From Ornithodoros turicata (lineage: Eukaryota > Arthropoda > Arachnida > Ixodida > Argasidae), in the NCBI RefSeq assembly GCF_037126465.1, contig NC_088204.1:18358804-18422803 (forward strand): a stretch of DNA of 64,000 nt. Direction: 5' to 3'. A model generated the notes under the pieces. The model searched no databases and was not told the DNA's origin. It saw only the letters and a list, made by a program, of their open reading frames with translations. Positions 43,503 through 54,466 of this stretch are shown one piece after another. The position numbers and the translations under genes were made by a program. Numbering within the stretch: position 1 is the first letter of the stretch; each line of letters starts with the position of its first letter.

Positions 43503-46118
43503 GCGTGTGATAGTGGTATAGGATTCATGAAAGTATGACCGTTCACAATACAAATAAAAAATTAAGAATGCTTTTGTCCAGTATAACCTAACCACGGTCC
43601 CTCAAGGTATACTCAATGAAGGCATGTGTTGTTGTTGTTATTTGCCTCGTTTATGCATTGTATTGTACATGTACTTCACATTTTTTTCGTAATTAGAATT
43701 TTTTTTTTAAACGCTGAGAAAAAAAAAAGGAAATGGAGCTTTCGTTTCTTCGATTTTGCCCCGCAGGTCTAATCATGATACACTCTGAGGGAAAAGAAGA
43801 AGTGATTCGAGTGCTTTTAGGGGCCAAATGCATTGCCATAGTCCACCCTCTCCGAAATAGTACCTTTGGAAACGAGGAGGAAATCCTCCTCTCCCATGTA
43901 AATTCCCCATAGAACCCCTAAAGAAATATTCTCCTGGCTACGCCGCTGGCCACAACCATTGGACCCTTTCGAAACTGAATGCATGGAGGTTTATGCGAGG
44001 TTTAGGGACTATTTGCCAGTCATGGATAAGTTACTCAAGAGAAGTAACTCAGTGGTTACAGCTACAGTTAGCCTGCGAAAATGGTAACTGAGTCGCAGCT
44101 GGAGTTACTCATTTGAAATGTAACTAGTAACAGCTGCAGTTACCACATTAAAGTAACTTTGTTGCTTTAGGGTTCCCTTTTAAGAAAAAAAAGCGGAATA
44201 AATGTAACCATCAAAATCTTTCTTTTGGCACAATCGGCAAAGTCCTCCCTGTTGAGACCATTCGTATCGCGCGCAATACAACAGTTCCAACTACGTTTAC
44301 GTTTTATCCTTGCTTGAAAAATGATACAACGACAAAAAGTATTTGGAGTATTCGCTTGAAGGGTCCACTTCGTGAACTTGCGGCATTTTTCGCCATATCG
44401 GCGCTTCATTGTTAATCCCCGTAGCGATAACTCTCTGATGCACAACAGGTCAACATGTCAGGTCATGTTCTGATCAACAGGTCAACAACAGGTACATCAA
44501 CATCACGCTCAACGTTTAACTGAAAATTTCTCGCTTCTTCGTGGTTGACTATCTTTTCCTGATTTGTCTCTGTTTTGACCCAATATGTTGGATACAGCAA
44601 AAAATATATTGAATGAGGTTCCATATACGATGTTGGTAGCTTGTAGCGACATTTGGAAGACAATATCGTTCAAACACATCCATGGAGCTTCTTTTTAAAG
44701 TGTGGTCCATCTTGCGTCGAAATGCAACATCCAGATGTCACCATAGACGAAGATGTGCCAGTCATCGGAACTCAGTTGAGTTTGAGTTTGGATTAGAAAA
44801 GCAAAATATGGAGATGGGGGCTACTGCAAAACACAGGAACTCAGTTATGAGGTTCTATACAGTATATTTTTGTGCTTGTGATCTTAAATTGCAGGGTCGA
44901 TGCCGACAGGTCTTGGATTTCGAAGTTGGAGTCGAGTGTCAGGTGTTGGAGTCGCACGCGATGGTTTTTTTTTTTTTTTTTTTTTTTTGTCGAGTGATGG
45001 ATTACTGCCTTGGTTGGTTACTGCAACTCGCTTCTGTTAATATTATGTATCAGGTACCTAAAAATCTGGACCATGTGTTTCCGTTTCGACACGATTTTCC
45101 GTACCGGTTTCCGTTCCCTGTAACAGTATTTCGTTTCCTAACAATTTTTGATACCGGTTCCAGTTTCTGTTTGAAATCGTTCCGTCTGTTCTTGAAATCA
45201 TACCGTTTGCGGCAGCTATTTTAGTGATCTAAAGACGAATTCAGGTGATCATTTCGTGGCCACTTTTTTTGCCAGATCACGAGCAGTCATGTTCGCTTGC
45301 TCAAAGCGCAGTAATCTCGCATGTTCGCGTGGGGCTTTTCGAGCGCCCGGGATTTGCCAGCTAGCACTTTTTTCGCCTGCACTCGATACGACCATGCAGC
45401 GGATTGCCAAACTATATCCGTTGTCATGATGTTACCGTGACGTTTACTGTGATGTTACACGTAAGGTTTGTCTGTCCAGTGCCACCACATCCGCACTGTG
45501 AAGGCGGCGCGGGCCCGCACTGGCACGCACGTCCAAGTTCACTTGGGTTAGCAGACGACGAAACGCGAAGGTGAGCGCGCTAGCATTAGAAGCCCCATTT
45601 CGAAGAGAAGCCGGCATCGTAGCGGGTTGACCGATGTGTCCGTGTACAGCGCGGCACGTGACGGAGAATAGCGAATCAGGCTGCGCTCCGCGCATGACGT
45701 TGGGCCACTGCCGAGATACCAGCGAGCATGTACTTGAAAGCGAAATCATGCGCCGTCCCTTTATTATGTGCACGCAACAGTTTGTTGTTCGTTCGGTAGC
45801 GGTTTTAGGAGAGGTTGGCAAAGACAGGGTTGGACTGCTACTTCTGCAACAGTGGTGGATCCAGTGGGCTGTTGGGCGATCACCCCCTCCACAAACACAC
45901 ACACATACTACGGACTACCACTCCCCCCCCCCCCCCCCAAAGTGAGGATTCGCCCCTGGTTCGTAGCAACAGCAACGCTTGTTAGACTGAGACATCACAG
46001 GGCATGTGGCAAGTGACGTGGAATTTGAAGGAGCGTGGACGACACCTCGAATACGTAGTATATTGTTTTACCGCGTGACATGAACATACTACTGTGAGGA
46101 ACTGTCACGCAGAATATT
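43503..46118. other. Gene-free repeat-rich stretch
   Basis: This contains the right end of a CAGTRGCGTAGCCA-type MITE at about 43,932-43,948, the GTAACT cluster at 44,028-44,166, a long poly-T at 44,965-44,989, ggtttccgttcc-type degenerate repeats near 45,080-45,210, and poly-C at 45,924-45,938. The longest frames (44,682-45,224 plus; 45,902-45,444 minus) have no recognisable domain. Confidence 0.5.
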
Positions 46119-46120
46119 TA

Positions 46121-46664
46121 CCGTATTTTTCGGTGTATAACGCGCGCGTTGTTCAGTGAAAATGTGTCCAAAACAGGCCCTTCGCGTTATACATCGAAAA
46201 CTTTCCTCGACTGCAGCCATCTGTCACCTGCCGGTGACCTGTCGCCGGGACCGTGGGCCCAGAGGCGGCCAGGTGGGTTCAGGAAGCCTGGGATGCAGTC
46301 GGCGATTCAGTGGTACTCAGATCATTTGAGAAGGCTCGCATTGTTGGGAGTGGAAGCGAAGAAGACAGCGGTGAGGAAACTGAAGTCTACTACGACAGTG
46401 ATTCCGTTGCATCGGAATTTGACGGGTTCGATTGAGAGTATACGTATAGTAACAATCAAAATATGTAGTGGAGTGAGTTTGGTTACTGTGTTTGGTTTGG
46501 GAGCTTGTAAAAGGGATGTCCCGACAATTTTCTGATCATCAATTAGTAGTTGCTGGTTCTTCCGACAGCTGGGTGCGCGTTATCCACCGATGTGCGTTAT
46601 ACACCGTACTTTTTTCTAAAAACAGTCATTTTTGGGGGTGCGCGTTATACACCGAAAAATACGG
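46121..46664 (+). mobile_element. Pogo/Tigger-like element with remnant of the transposase tail
   Basis: The ends CCGTATTTTTCGGTGTATAA and, inverted, CCGTATTTTTCGGTGTATAA are identical over 20 bp and more; TA precedes the left end (46,119-46,120), the right TA is lost. Inside, plus-strand codons at 46,253-46,435 read ARWVQEAWDAV, VVLRSFEKARI and an acidic tail ending DGFD, the pattern of the C-terminal end of pogo-type DDE transposases (WV-x-AWD...RSF...C-G-I). The rest of the transposase is gone, giving a 544-bp internally deleted derivative. Confidence 0.8.
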
Positions 46665-47825
46665 TGCTTTGGAACGCGCATATTTCCTGAGAAAATTAAT
46701 TTACATGAGTGCGCGCAACGGCGGGAACACTTTCGGCCAGTGATTTCCCCAGAAATTCACTGCTGGGGGGGGGGGGGGGGGGGGCGCCGAGCTTTCAAGG
46801 GGGGGGGTATACTTAGACACGGAAAGAATCGTGGCACAATGGTGACACCTCTGCACAGCTTTCCCGTTTTATTTGTACATGGTATTACGTTAAAACACAG
46901 TACATTAGAATACAGATTCATTATGAACGGCATTTCAACATGAAGATGCATAATCACACGACCGACAAAGACTAGCACCTTGTCTCACGAAGCTCAATGA
47001 ATAGCTAGCAACCAACGGTGAAAACCTTAGACGAAAAAGCAGAATACCTCGCTTGATTGAGTTGGGCGCAAATGGTTCTTCGTGATCCACATTGAGTTTG
47101 TGCGCCCGCACGGATTTTTGATCGTATATGCGCGAAATATATGCATTGAACAGTCACTTTCAAATGATTTTGGTCAAATGCATGGTACGATCATCTGCAT
47201 GACTGTGGTCTACAGCCCAAGTTTGACAGTACAGGATGTAATTCGCTGCGCCGGACTCTCTACCAGAACGTGTTGGTGGCCGAGCTGGGTGGGGTCACCT
47301 GAGAAATTTCAGGGGGGGGGGGGGTTGCAAAAATGCAGGGTGGGGAAATCCCTGCTCCTCCCGGCCTGTTGTGGCATCAGATCATTCGAGTACTTTTCTT
47401 AAAATACATGAAAAGCAAGCGAGCTGGTGGCACATATCCATGAGGAAACCCCCGAGACTTAGGGAATAAACAGGGACGCACACATACACAAGTCTCTCAA
47501 GCACCCTTTTTTTTTTTTTTTTTTTTTTCACTGACGAGAATCGTTTGCGACGGCACGCGGAAGGTACGTCATGACGTTACCTATCGCCCTGGCGGTGCCA
47601 ATCACGTGACTCGAGACGTAGCCCCAGCTGAAGTGGCCAACGCCACCAAACGCACTTAATGCCTCCTCTCTCCCCTTCGCTACGTGACATTTCAAGACCT
47701 CGCAAATGAACGCAGCTAACTTCGCAAATCTGTACTTGTATAGACTAAACGTGAACCATGCTTTCCAGAAAACCAGTCTTGAGAAAAATATGGAACCGTT
47801 TGGCGCTTTATTTTGTGTTGCCATT

Positions 47826-48030
47826 TAGTACGCGGGGGCGTTCATTATTCGCAGACGACAGTGGTTGCCCATGGGGCTGACGGTGGCTCGTCTCCATGGC
47901 TACGACCGCTGAAAGCACGTTCGCGATTGGCTGCGGCCGTTGAAAACAAGATCATCATTGGCTAACTCTTGGTTGTTACGTCACTGCGACGAGTAAGCAG
48001 GCTTGCTCTATCTAGGTGGTGTTGAAGTAG
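47826..48030 (+). repeat. Interspersed repeat, inverse copy of 31,240-31,440
   Basis: It matches the KEAP1-intron copy over about 200 bp as described there. It begins gtacgcgggggcgttcat and ends ctatctaggtggtgttg. The surrounding poly-T (47,506-47,527) and AG-rich runs (48,040-48,062) bound it. Confidence 0.8.
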
Positions 48031-48379
48031 CTGAGGAGAAAAAAAAAAGGAGAGAGAGAGAGCCGGGAGTGCGCTCTTCTACTAAAGGCTTCACCCCTTT
48101 TCCGCAGCGTTGAACTCTCCATGCACTCTGACGGTGCAGCTGTTGCAGGTCGGAGCGGTCCGAGCGCGAAAGTGCTGCTCCTGCTCCGGTGACGTACGAA
48201 GGAATGGGGAGGCCTGAAAACCAATGAGCGACCTTTGAAACTTCCCCTGGGCGCGTATCGCGCTCGTGGCTCTGCGCGAAAGACAGTTTGATGGACGCAC
48301 CGGAGCACGAGGGAGAGAGGAGAGGAGAGTACATCGACCCGAGCCATCACGCGAGCCGATCATGCCGGCCTGTTAGCGG

Positions 48380-48546
48380 CAGTGGCGGATCTAACGGGGA
48401 GGAGCGATCGCCCCCCCCCCCCCCCGAAACCTCGGTTTATACAATGGATTTCCCTCTCTCCGCTTCCCCACTACACGCTTAGACAAAGAAACAGCTGCCC
48501 GGCCTCTCAAAAGATAAAAAAGAACAAGGGTCTGGACCCGCCACTG
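48380..48546. mobile_element. hAT-type MITE, 167 bp, CAGTGGCGGATC family
   Basis: The ends are CAGTGGCGGATCTAAC and, inverted, CAGTGGCGGGTCCAGAC, flanked by GTTAGCGG (48,372-48,379) and CTTAGCGG (48,547-48,554), 7 of 8 positions alike. The interior has a poly-C run. A related end (cagtggtggatccagtggg) is seen at about 45,851. Confidence 0.82.
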
Positions 48547-49133
48547 CTTAGCGGCTGCTTTCTCCGAGTGTTTTTGTAAATTTGATTGCGCGGCGACAAC
48601 GCAATATTTTGCATGGTGACCCAGATGAGACAGGGTTTTCAGGTGGGGCTGAAACCGAAACTAATATCGGTTCGGTTACGGTTACGGGATTCGCCGTTTT
48701 ACTATTTGCGGTAACAGTTAACCGTTTCTGTTTTTTATTTTTTGTTTTGTCTAGGATTTATCTGCAGGCTGTGCGCGGATGTCGCAAAATGAGCTACAAA
48801 GTGCAAGCGAGTAAAAATGAACATAATTATCTGTTGCAGGAAATTTTATTCGAAAAGCCCAGCGGGGCTGCACTGCAAGTATATACTAGCGAAAACGTCT
48901 GAACTGTTTCCCCCTTTACTTTGAGGAGAAGTTTAGCCGCTGGAGCCGCATCATATCTACGCAAGAAAACATACTTTTGTAACATACATAAATAACGTAA
49001 TAGACGTCAGAACAGGCCGCCAAAGGGAAGCACGGACCCCCCAAACCACTGAGAATCCATTCCAGGACCCCCGTTAAGTACGATTCATGTTGCCATATAA
49101 ATAAAGGACTTGAAGAAACAAAAGGAAAACCAA

Positions 49134-49179
49134 ACCTTCTCATTTCCTGCTGTTAGTTTACAGCAGGAAATGAGAAGGT
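49134..49179. repeat. Perfect 20-bp inverted repeat, 6-nt loop
   Basis: The arms 49,134-49,153 (accttctcatttcctgctgt) and 49,160-49,179 are exact reverse complements around tagttt. Poly(A)-type AATAAA at 49,100 precedes it. No gene is nearby. Confidence 0.95.
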
Positions 49180-50129
49180 AGTACATTTCCACCTTCTTTA
49201 GTATCATGTATCGTCGTATATCAATATCGCCACCTCAGAGATGATGTGACCAGCACTCGCCAAGACGGTCTTCGGGCTGTCTTCGATCGTCGCGGACCCC
49301 CTACGAACACTCTCGGATACCCCCGGAGGTCCGCGGACAACACTTTGGGAACCACCAGTCTAGACTGTATTCAGACAGATTTCTTCTTTGTGGAAACAAA
49401 CAACGTGCAACGCTTTGTACCATACATGACCACGACAATATTGTTGATAACTCACAAGGCACGTATACGGAATACATGTCATACGATACGTATATCATCC
49501 GATTATGGGTCCAACCCGCATGGATGGCATGTTGTCTACACAACTTCGGAATGAAAAACCGCGTGACGAAGAGATCTACTACAAGCACGTACAACGCCAC
49601 TAATCAGGGTTGTAAAGCGATACAAATATCGCATCTAAAGTTGTCGCTTGAAACGATTCATACGAACAGGTAATCAAAATCGCATTTTTCGGTTCGTTCA
49701 GGTTACGGTTTCGGTTAACTGTCGATGGTGAATTGTGGTTACGGTCCGGTTACGGTTCTTAAAAAAAAAAAAAGGGTTCCAAGCGGTTTTCGTTCCGGAA
49801 GCCGTAATGGGTAATACGCGTGGGACAGCGGTACACAGGCAACGGCGTAAATAATATTTCATGACGTGTTGGTAGACTGGAAGTGCTGACTGTTTCAATG
49901 GAACTTTTAACGGAATGTTTATCCTGTTCTCAGTCTGACGTACTGCGTACATACAACCGCTTTTCATACTTTTTTTTTTTTCTGTAGTTAGAACTCCCAA
50001 AAAAGAATGGCATAATTTGCCCTACTTACAAACAGTTCTGCCCTCCTCACGTGACATATGACGTACGCCATGAGCCGGAGCCTGTGTGACTCGAACTACA
50101 GCCGAAAAGAGTCTCCGGTTCATACTTAA

Positions 50130-50952
50130 AGGTACTGTAAAGCAGTAGACTAGCATGGTATGCCCGTGGTGTGACTGGAGACTTTGTTGCTTCTAAATAC
50201 CATATGCGGAACCATACGACCGACAACGCCCTATAAATATTTTTGATTTGCCATGAAAAATGCGGCGTAGTGGAGCGGTGCGACGCCTGGTGTCAAACAA
50301 CCCCCTGTACAGCGGGCAACACTGAAAATTGGTATTACACACTATTACATCGGAATTTCGTTATTTTAGTAACCATATTATTAGTTTTCCTGTTTACCTA
50401 TGCATTCTGAAACCCCTGTTAACAGCGTTTTTTGCGATGTAACCCAGCGCTGGCCGATGTTCGATGGAGGCTCTCCCTACTTCTCTACTGCGCCTGCGCG
50501 CTCCTTCTCTTCGCGGCCTCTTTCGAACGAACAAACTCTCTCTGTGAACCTCTGTGAACAAACAAGTCCCGACGCTGTCTGGCTTCTTGAACGTCTGACA
50601 CATTTTTTTTTTTTTTTTTAAGGGCTCAGCATTTCATTTCAGTTGGCTTATCCGTTTATCCTCAGATGTGGATCGTTGTGTGAATTGCAGGGACGGATTT
50701 TATGGTGGATTGTGGTGGATTGTTATGTCGGGCCCAGTGTTATACGCATGGAATGTGGTTGCCGCCGTATGTGGCAGGAGTACGGGATCATTTCGAATAC
50801 CTAGTACAGTGTTGCCCGTAATCTTTAATTGTAATTTTCTAATTAATTGCACCGTCGATTGGAATGCACCTTGCGTAGTTTTTGTCGTGGTGGCTTGGAC
50901 TATCGAATAGCCACACTAAATGACATTTGATCGGTGCTGCTTTACAGTACCT
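50130..50952. mobile_element. 823-bp non-autonomous element with TTAA target duplication
   Basis: The terminal inverted repeat AGGTACTGTAAAGCAG is perfect over 16 bp at both ends and TTAA flanks each side (50,126-50,129 and 50,953-50,956). TTAA duplications are made by piggyBac and Kolobok transposases. There is a poly-T run at 50,604-50,620 and an 80-codon frame at 50,668-50,910 without recognisable domain. Confidence 0.88.
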
Positions 50953-50964
50953 TTAACTACCGAG

Positions 50965-51500
50965 TAACCAGTTCCGGTTGTCCAAATGTCCACTTCTAGT
51001 CTAAACCTGACTTCTGGTTGTCCACATTCCGTCTATACTTGACTTCCGGCATGCATTTCCGGTCTAACTCGACTTCCGGTCTAACCTGACTTCCGGTTGT
51101 CCACCTCCAGTCAATGCTTGATTTCCGGTTTGACACTTTCAATTACTATATGTATGTCCATTTAATTAACCTTTAATTAGGCTCAATTACTTTCAATTAT
51201 CCTGTAATTACGCTTTAATTACGTTAGGTAACCGCAGGTTACATGAGGTAATCTTGAATTCTCTTAATTACCTTTAATTACGTTTACTTGCCTCAATTAC
51301 TCTCAATTCCGCTTTAATTGACGTTAATTACCTTCAATTACACTTAATTATCTCTGGTATAACCTGCGGTTACCTTCGGTATTCTTTAATTACATTTAAT
51401 CGTTCTCTTAATTACATATATCTTACACTCATTACCTTTAAACTCAACTTTCTTGTTTTAATTATCTCTAATTACCTTAAATCACTCTTACTTCTTACTC
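50965..51500. repeat. Two adjoining degenerate tandem repeats
   Basis: From 50,965 to about 51,135 a unit built on gacttccggttgtccac recurs (ttccggt appears at least six times). From about 51,145 to 51,500 a shorter unit built on ctttaattac/ctcaattac recurs with variable spacing. Neither has fixed period, suggesting old simple-sequence expansion. Confidence 0.75.
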
Positions 51501-51905
51501 TTAACTACCTTCCACTACTTCAATTTCAAATCATTTGCCTCCCTTTACGTTTACCCTCTTATATCCCCTTTGCATGCCGCTGTCTTGGTGAGGCTTCACC
51601 ATCTCACACACGGACACACACACACATAAACCTTTTTCCATTTTCGACACTCCTATACGGGTGTCACAGTCAGGGATTTTCCCAACATCCCCCACGGACC
51701 CTATACACCCTTAAAAATCTTGACCCCCCCCCCCCCCAAAAAAAAAGGACTCGCCAGAAATGGCAAAAGAGCAGATATGGGTGTCACTCCCTCCCCCCAC
51801 GGGACATCTCCCCTGTGAGAAAGAGAGAGAGAGAAAGTAGGGGGGCGCTTCACGTTTACCCTGCCCCGGATGCAAACTCACCTCGGCAGACGGTTCCACA
51901 CAAAG

Positions 51906-52008
51906 GTAACCAGTAATGACAGTTTATCCCATGGTTTATCCACAGACATATTGTTGAGCTCGTTTGTAACTCGACAATCTGTCTGGATAAGCTCTCATTA
52001 CTGGTTAC
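51906..52008. repeat. Imperfect hairpin, MITE-like
   Basis: The ends gtaaccagtaatga are exact inverted copies (51,906-51,919 and 51,995-52,008), and pairing continues inward with gaps through tttatcc/ggataa and acagacatattgttgag/ctcgacaatctgtct. No target duplication was fixed. Confidence 0.75.
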
Positions 52009-52120
52009 TGGTCGTCAGCAGATGCTTCTAGCGTGGGGTTTATGTACTCGAGAATTTGCACAGGTTTATCATCTCCGGGGGTGTGGGTGTTGAAATTCCG
52101 CGACGGAGTGTGACCAGGGA

Positions 52121-52160
52121 ATAACACAACCTAGGAATATATATTCCTAGGTTGTGTTAT
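52121..52160. repeat. Perfect 40-bp palindrome without spacer
   Basis: ataacacaacctaggaatat is followed directly by its exact reverse complement. There is no loop and no mismatch; identity stops sharply on both sides. Confidence 0.97.
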
Positions 52161-52544
52161 ATTGGGGCGGGGGTCCTGTAGGGAGACTGACACCCGTATC
52201 TGCGGTTTTTGAGGCTGTTTTGCCATTTCCGGCAAGTTTTTTTGGGGGGTGTCAAGATATTGGGGGTGTAGGGGTACGTGGTGGTGGTGGTGGTGGAGGG
52301 GAATCCCTGAGTGTGACACCCGTATATTTTCTTTGGGCATTTTTTGACTGTTTTGGCAGGTTTCTCTTTTTTTGGGGGAGAGGGAGAGTATTGGCAACAT
52401 CTTTGGGTGGGTGCAGTAGGGGATGCCGGGAAAACTCCTATATTTACTAACATCACCCCTCTAGAGGGTTCTAGCTTCGCTACGCTACCACCAGCGCTAT
52501 CCCTTACGTACGCAAAGCATAGGCGCATTTTGCTGAATCCTCAC

Positions 52545-53790
52545 TCGCCTTCACCCTCACGGGCACATGTCCTCACTCGGCCTCACCCTCACTGCCCTCA
52601 AAAGCACATGCCCTCACTCGCCCTCACCCCCACGGCACTCACAAACGCAAGCCCTCACCCATGAGGGTCTTACCCTCATAACGTCTCCCGTGAGTGCACT
52701 CATGAGGTTGTGCCCCTCATGAGACCTCCTGTGAGTGCACTCATGAGGTCTGAGGGGCGCCAGGTCTGTGTGAGTGAAGTCACTGGTGAGGCCTGAGGGG
52801 TGTGAGGTCAGTATGAGGACATTCAGAAATGAGGTCAAATGACGCATACCAGACGTGCACAAATTATGAAGGCATTGATGACATGGTTCCAGCGACACAA
52901 CTACCGGCTGTGTGCACTTTAAAGGGCTGGTGTGCACGTATCTAGCAATGTCGTCTACGTCGCGCTGGGAACACAGCAAAGCGTCCTGAGCTGACTGATT
53001 ACTTGGCGGTATGGTTCCAGCGACCCAACTACAGGCAGGGTGCACTTTAAAGGTCTGGTGTGCACGTTTTTGCCAATTTAGTCTATGTCGCTCTGGGAAC
53101 ACAGCAAAGCGTCCTGAGCTGACTGATTACTTGGCGATATGGTTCCAGCGACACAACTACCGGCTGTGTGCACGTATCTAGCAATGTCGTCTACGTCGCG
53201 CTGGGAACACAGCAAAGCGTCCTGAGTTGACTGATTACTTGGTGATATGGTTCCAGCGACCCAACCGGCAGGGTGCACTTTAAAGGGCTAGTGTTCCCGT
53301 TTTTAGCAATGTCGTCTACGCCGCGCTCGGAACACAGCCAAGCGTCCTGAGCTGACGGATTAGTTGGCGATATGGTTCCAGCGACCCAACTACAGGCAGG
53401 GTGCACTTTAAAGGTCTGGTCGAAGGCATGTCATCAATGCCTTCATAATTTGCCCACGTCTCATAAGCGTCATTTGACCTCATTTCTGAATGCACTCATA
53501 CTGACCTCACACCCCTCAGGCGCCTCACCAGTGACTTAATTAACTCACACAGACGTGACGCCCCTCAGACCTCATGAGTGCACTCACAGGAGGTCTCACA
53601 AGCAAAACCTCATGAGTTCACTCACAGGAGACTTCGTGAGGGTAAGACCTCATGAGTGCACTCACAGGAGACCTCATGAGGGTAAGAACCTCATGAGTGC
53701 ACTCACGGATGGCCTGATCGCGGGCTTGCCCTCACTCATCCTCACCTCAAAGGCGTGAGGTGAGGGTGAGGGGCACTCATGAGGGCCCTC
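52545..53790. repeat. Foldback element with minisatellite core
   Basis: The arms 52,640-52,880 and 53,425-53,700 are inverted copies: the left arm's cctcatgagacctcctgtg, ctgaggggtgtgaggtcag, gaaatgaggtcaaatgacg and aaattatgaaggcattgatg all reappear in reverse on the right. Outside them both ends dissolve into ctcactcgccctcacc-type simple repeats. Between the arms is a tandem array of about 125-bp units (52,879-53,420). No transposase is seen, and no target duplication was fixed because the ends are simple sequence. Confidence 0.85.
52879..53420. repeat. Minisatellite, 4.4 copies of a 108-128-bp unit
   Basis: Units start near 52,879, 53,007, 53,135, 53,243 and 53,368 with atggttccagcgac-caac and contain gggaacacagc-aagcgtcc and gagctgac-gatta-ttgg. 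The third unit lacks a 20-bp block (tttaaagggctggtgtgcac) by a deletion between two copies of gtgcac; the fifth is cut by the right arm. Confidence 0.9.
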
Positions 53791-53815
53791 ATGAGTGAGT
53801 TCGCCCAGCTATGAC

Positions 53816-53921
53816 CAGTGGCGTAGACACGGGGGGGGGGGGGGGGGCTCGAGCTCCCCCCTACCTGCCACGGACCGACCCACCGAGCCCCCCCTACCTC
53901 GAAGGTCTGGCTACGCCACTG
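53816..53921. mobile_element. hAT-type MITE, 106 bp, with perfect 8-bp duplication
   Basis: The ends CAGTGGCGTAG and CTACGCCACTG are inverted copies and GCTATGAC flanks both exactly (53,808-53,815 and 53,922-53,929). The middle has a poly-G run (53,831-53,847). Same family as 29,908-30,078. Confidence 0.93.
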
Positions 53922-54466
53922 GCTATGACACAAAGTACAATATACCACTATTTTGAACTGCGCGCGTAAACGAAAAAAAAGAGAGAAAAAGTCAAGTCGT
54001 GTTTGTTTCGATTTTCTGTCGCCGCCGGTGTCGCCACTTTTCGCTGTATCTTGTGGCTCCCCCAGACGAGAAATGCTGCAAACTATTACCAAGGTCCCCG
54101 TGTTTTGTTCGAGAGATGTTTCCCAGCAAACACAACTGAGATACGGAGGGATAAAGGCAATCTTTCTACATTTACGCAGGTACGTGAATGTGCTCGGCTG
54201 CTTCCTCTTGCGTTGACGCCCCGATTTGCAAATATCCTTCATGCTAGAGGGGTGCACGCTGGTCGTGCTCTTTTTTCCTGTTTTGTCTCGGCCACAACTT
54301 GTGCGCGACGCACGTTATCCTTACGCGACAGGTGGCTCAATGTTGACATATTGATTGTCTGTGTCATTTAAAGAGCACCACCCGCAACAGGAAGGTGTAT
54401 CGATTTTTTTCGACCCATTTCCTCACATTTAGGCATCTACCACGCTCGATATCAACGGACACAGCC

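Larger units (their letters stand above)
51640..52440. repeat. Nested inverted-repeat region
   Basis: 51,640-51,815 and 52,185-52,440 are diverged inverted copies sharing gacacccgtat, tttgccatttc-ggc, ttttttgggg and gtcaagat blocks. Inside lie a hairpin at 51,906-52,008 (ends gtaaccagtaatga) and the perfect palindrome at 52,121-52,160. No coding frame was accepted. Confidence 0.65.

Noticed and set aside
44682..45224. 180-codon plus-strand frame
   Set aside because: Contains a run of about 11 Phe from a poly-T tract and spans degenerate ggtttccg repeats; not a protein.
45444..45902. 152-codon minus-strand frame
   Set aside because: No recognisable domain; it is the antisense of CG-rich repeat DNA beside a poly-C tract.
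52157..53278. Glycine-, proline- or histidine-rich and repeated frames over 52.1-53.4 kb
   Set aside because: Translations of the simple-sequence tracts and the minisatellite; frames change between units.
52879..53420. CRISPR-like array
   Set aside because: Units are contiguous tandem copies of 108-128 bp without spacers, in eukaryotic DNA.
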